A stretch of DNA of 64,000 bases, from positions 21,653,825 to 21,717,824 of the forward strand of contig CM060104.1 of the NCBI GenBank assembly GCA_030522415.1. Direction: 5' to 3'. A model generated the notes under the pieces. That model did not search any database. It was given only the letters and a program-made list of their open reading frames with translations, and was not told the DNA's origin. Position numbers and translations under genes: made by a program. This document shows, one piece after another, positions 62,790-64,000 of this stretch. The first letter of the stretch is position 1; the number at the start of each line of letters is the position of its first letter. This DNA comes from Channallabes apus (Eukaryota > Chordata > Actinopteri > Siluriformes > Clariidae).

Positions 62790-64000
62790 ATGACAGAAGA
62801 AGTACAACTTAGCATTAAAAAGGTGTAAGATACTCAACCTAACAATTTTATTTCTTTGTGTTAATAAGTTAGGCAGAGAGTTCTGGAATATACAGTAGAA
62901 AGACAGGTAGGCATGTATGTGGGCTTCAACCTGAAATAATAATATCATTGATTACATTAAAGATGATCAGCTTATTTTTAGCTTGAAACTTTTAACTACT
63001 TCTAAAAACTCTTTAACGCGAAAAAAAAATCACTGCATAATTTTACACCTCAAAAGCCAGTATTATGGCAAAATGTGACATCTAAATACTTTTTTAGTAT
63101 TGCACAACATGGGATGTTTTAACTAAAACTATTTGATTAAAATCTATATATTCTTTCCATAGAGTACTTTATTAATCCCAAGTTAAAAGGGAAATTGTAC
63201 AGATTTTCAGCCCTCCATCTGCCCACTATCTGCCATCTTCAACATACATGAGCTCACAGATACCAGGGGTAGGTGGTCTTTGATCCCCACAGGCACGGGT
63301 GGGCCTTGGGTGCCCACAATCCTGTCGCCAGGTTTACTAGTACATAATTCATCATTAATATTAATGTATTGATGTATTGATGTGGGATTAATGTTACTGC
63401 TGATTATCATAATGGTTCTGTTAATCTTTTAACGGAAATCCTAAAACAACATTTACTTATCACTCTAAAAACATATGGAGCGCCCGCTTTATCTTAGGAC
63501 CGGTAGGAAGTTCCTGCAAGGTCAGTTTAAGATTATCTGAAAAAACAACAACAACGCATGGTTAGAGGAAGCTATTGGTTAGACAACCTATTGGTTAACC
63601 TATTTCAGATATAAAAAAAAAACATGAAGACAACACAAAATAGCTCAGAATGACTGAATGAGTATATGACAGATGCCTGTTTTGAGAGGAGATAGTGAGA
63701 GATTGTGGAGATAGTGATCCTTACTCTGAAACACCAGTATGGGTTTAAAGCATTGGTCTGACCTACCACCTTCTCCAATGTAAAACAGAGGTCTCATTGC
63801 ACCATTTACAACCCTCCACACGAGAGTAGGACAATTAGAGACACACAGCACACTAAGACGTTATTCAAAAGATCTTAAGCGACAATTGTAAATGAAAGCA
63901 ATGTTTCAGACAAACAGCAGATTACTCATAAGACTGCATATGCCATGGATTAAACCGATTTAGACACTAAGTTCATTAGTGAGTATGTGTTACTGGAAGC
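62790..64000. other. Unique AT-rich spacer to window end
   Basis: 63160-63320 (TTTATTAATCCCAAGTT, GGGCCTTGGGTGCCCACAAT) resembles a fish repeat I cannot name. No gene found. Confidence 0.35.

Noticed and set aside
1..64000. CRISPR arrays, operons, bacterial genes
   Set aside because: No spaced direct repeats or bacterial gene order; the window is eukaryotic repeat-rich DNA.

Overview
This is non-microbial, AT-rich DNA that reads as a teleost fish genome. The grounds are V-SINE-type repeats with the vertebrate core, fish-type Rex1-like and L2/CR1-like LINEs, Tc1-like DNA transposons with long inverted repeats, hAT elements with 8-bp target duplications, and many (CA)n and (TA)n microsatellites. 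The abundance of Tc1 elements would fit a catfish-like genome, but the sequence alone does not prove the species. I see no host protein-coding exon that I can defend. Almost everything identifiable is mobile DNA, much of it nested.

Left part (1-10.4 kb): a minus-strand Rex1-like LINE fragment runs off the left edge. It is followed by a V-SINE, a Tc1-like pseudogene, a TTAA-flanked MITE, an inverted-repeat pair, an L2-like 3' fragment, and a long broken L2 LINE (about 4.9-10.4 kb). That L2 copy has been split by a hAT element, a pogo/Tigger-like element, a tRNA-type SINE and a V-SINE.

Centre (10.7-38.5 kb): a nearly complete and very young Ty3/gypsy retrotransposon lies at 10732-19284. Its LTRs are about 1.55 kb with roughly four substitutions between them. 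It carries gag and then protease, RT, RNase H and integrase. It abuts a full-length but dead Tc1 element (19289-20909). Next comes a segment present in three diverged copies, units A, B and C, at about 22.0-23.8, 28.1-32.2 and 37.5-38.5 kb. Between the units lie a full-length Rex1-like LINE (24213-27607) and a nearly full-length L2 LINE (about 32.17-37.51 kb), whose ORF1 is an SGNH esterase and whose ORF2 is endonuclease plus RT.

Right part (38.5-64 kb): mostly unique AT-rich sequence with scattered V-SINEs, Tc1 remnants and MITEs, an L2 3' end, an RTE 3' end, a third copy of the hAT composite (58365-60225), a tRNA-Gly-like pseudogene, a hAT zinc-finger fragment, and a few stretches whose texture resembles conserved non-coding elements.

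The most interesting signal is not a gene. At eight places where two paralogous repeats can be aligned inside this window, one copy carries an extra CTGTA or CAGTA exactly after a TA. This is the footprint expected from excision of a Tc1-type transposon. Two of the eight break reverse-transcriptase reading frames, and the 7-mer TACTGTA/TACAGTA is clearly over-represented across the window. Other notable points are a perfect 29-bp micro-inversion between units A and B, an empty/filled site pair for the hAT element, a composite hAT carrying two unrelated zinc-finger pieces, and a V-SINE copy that lost its core domain before it inserted.
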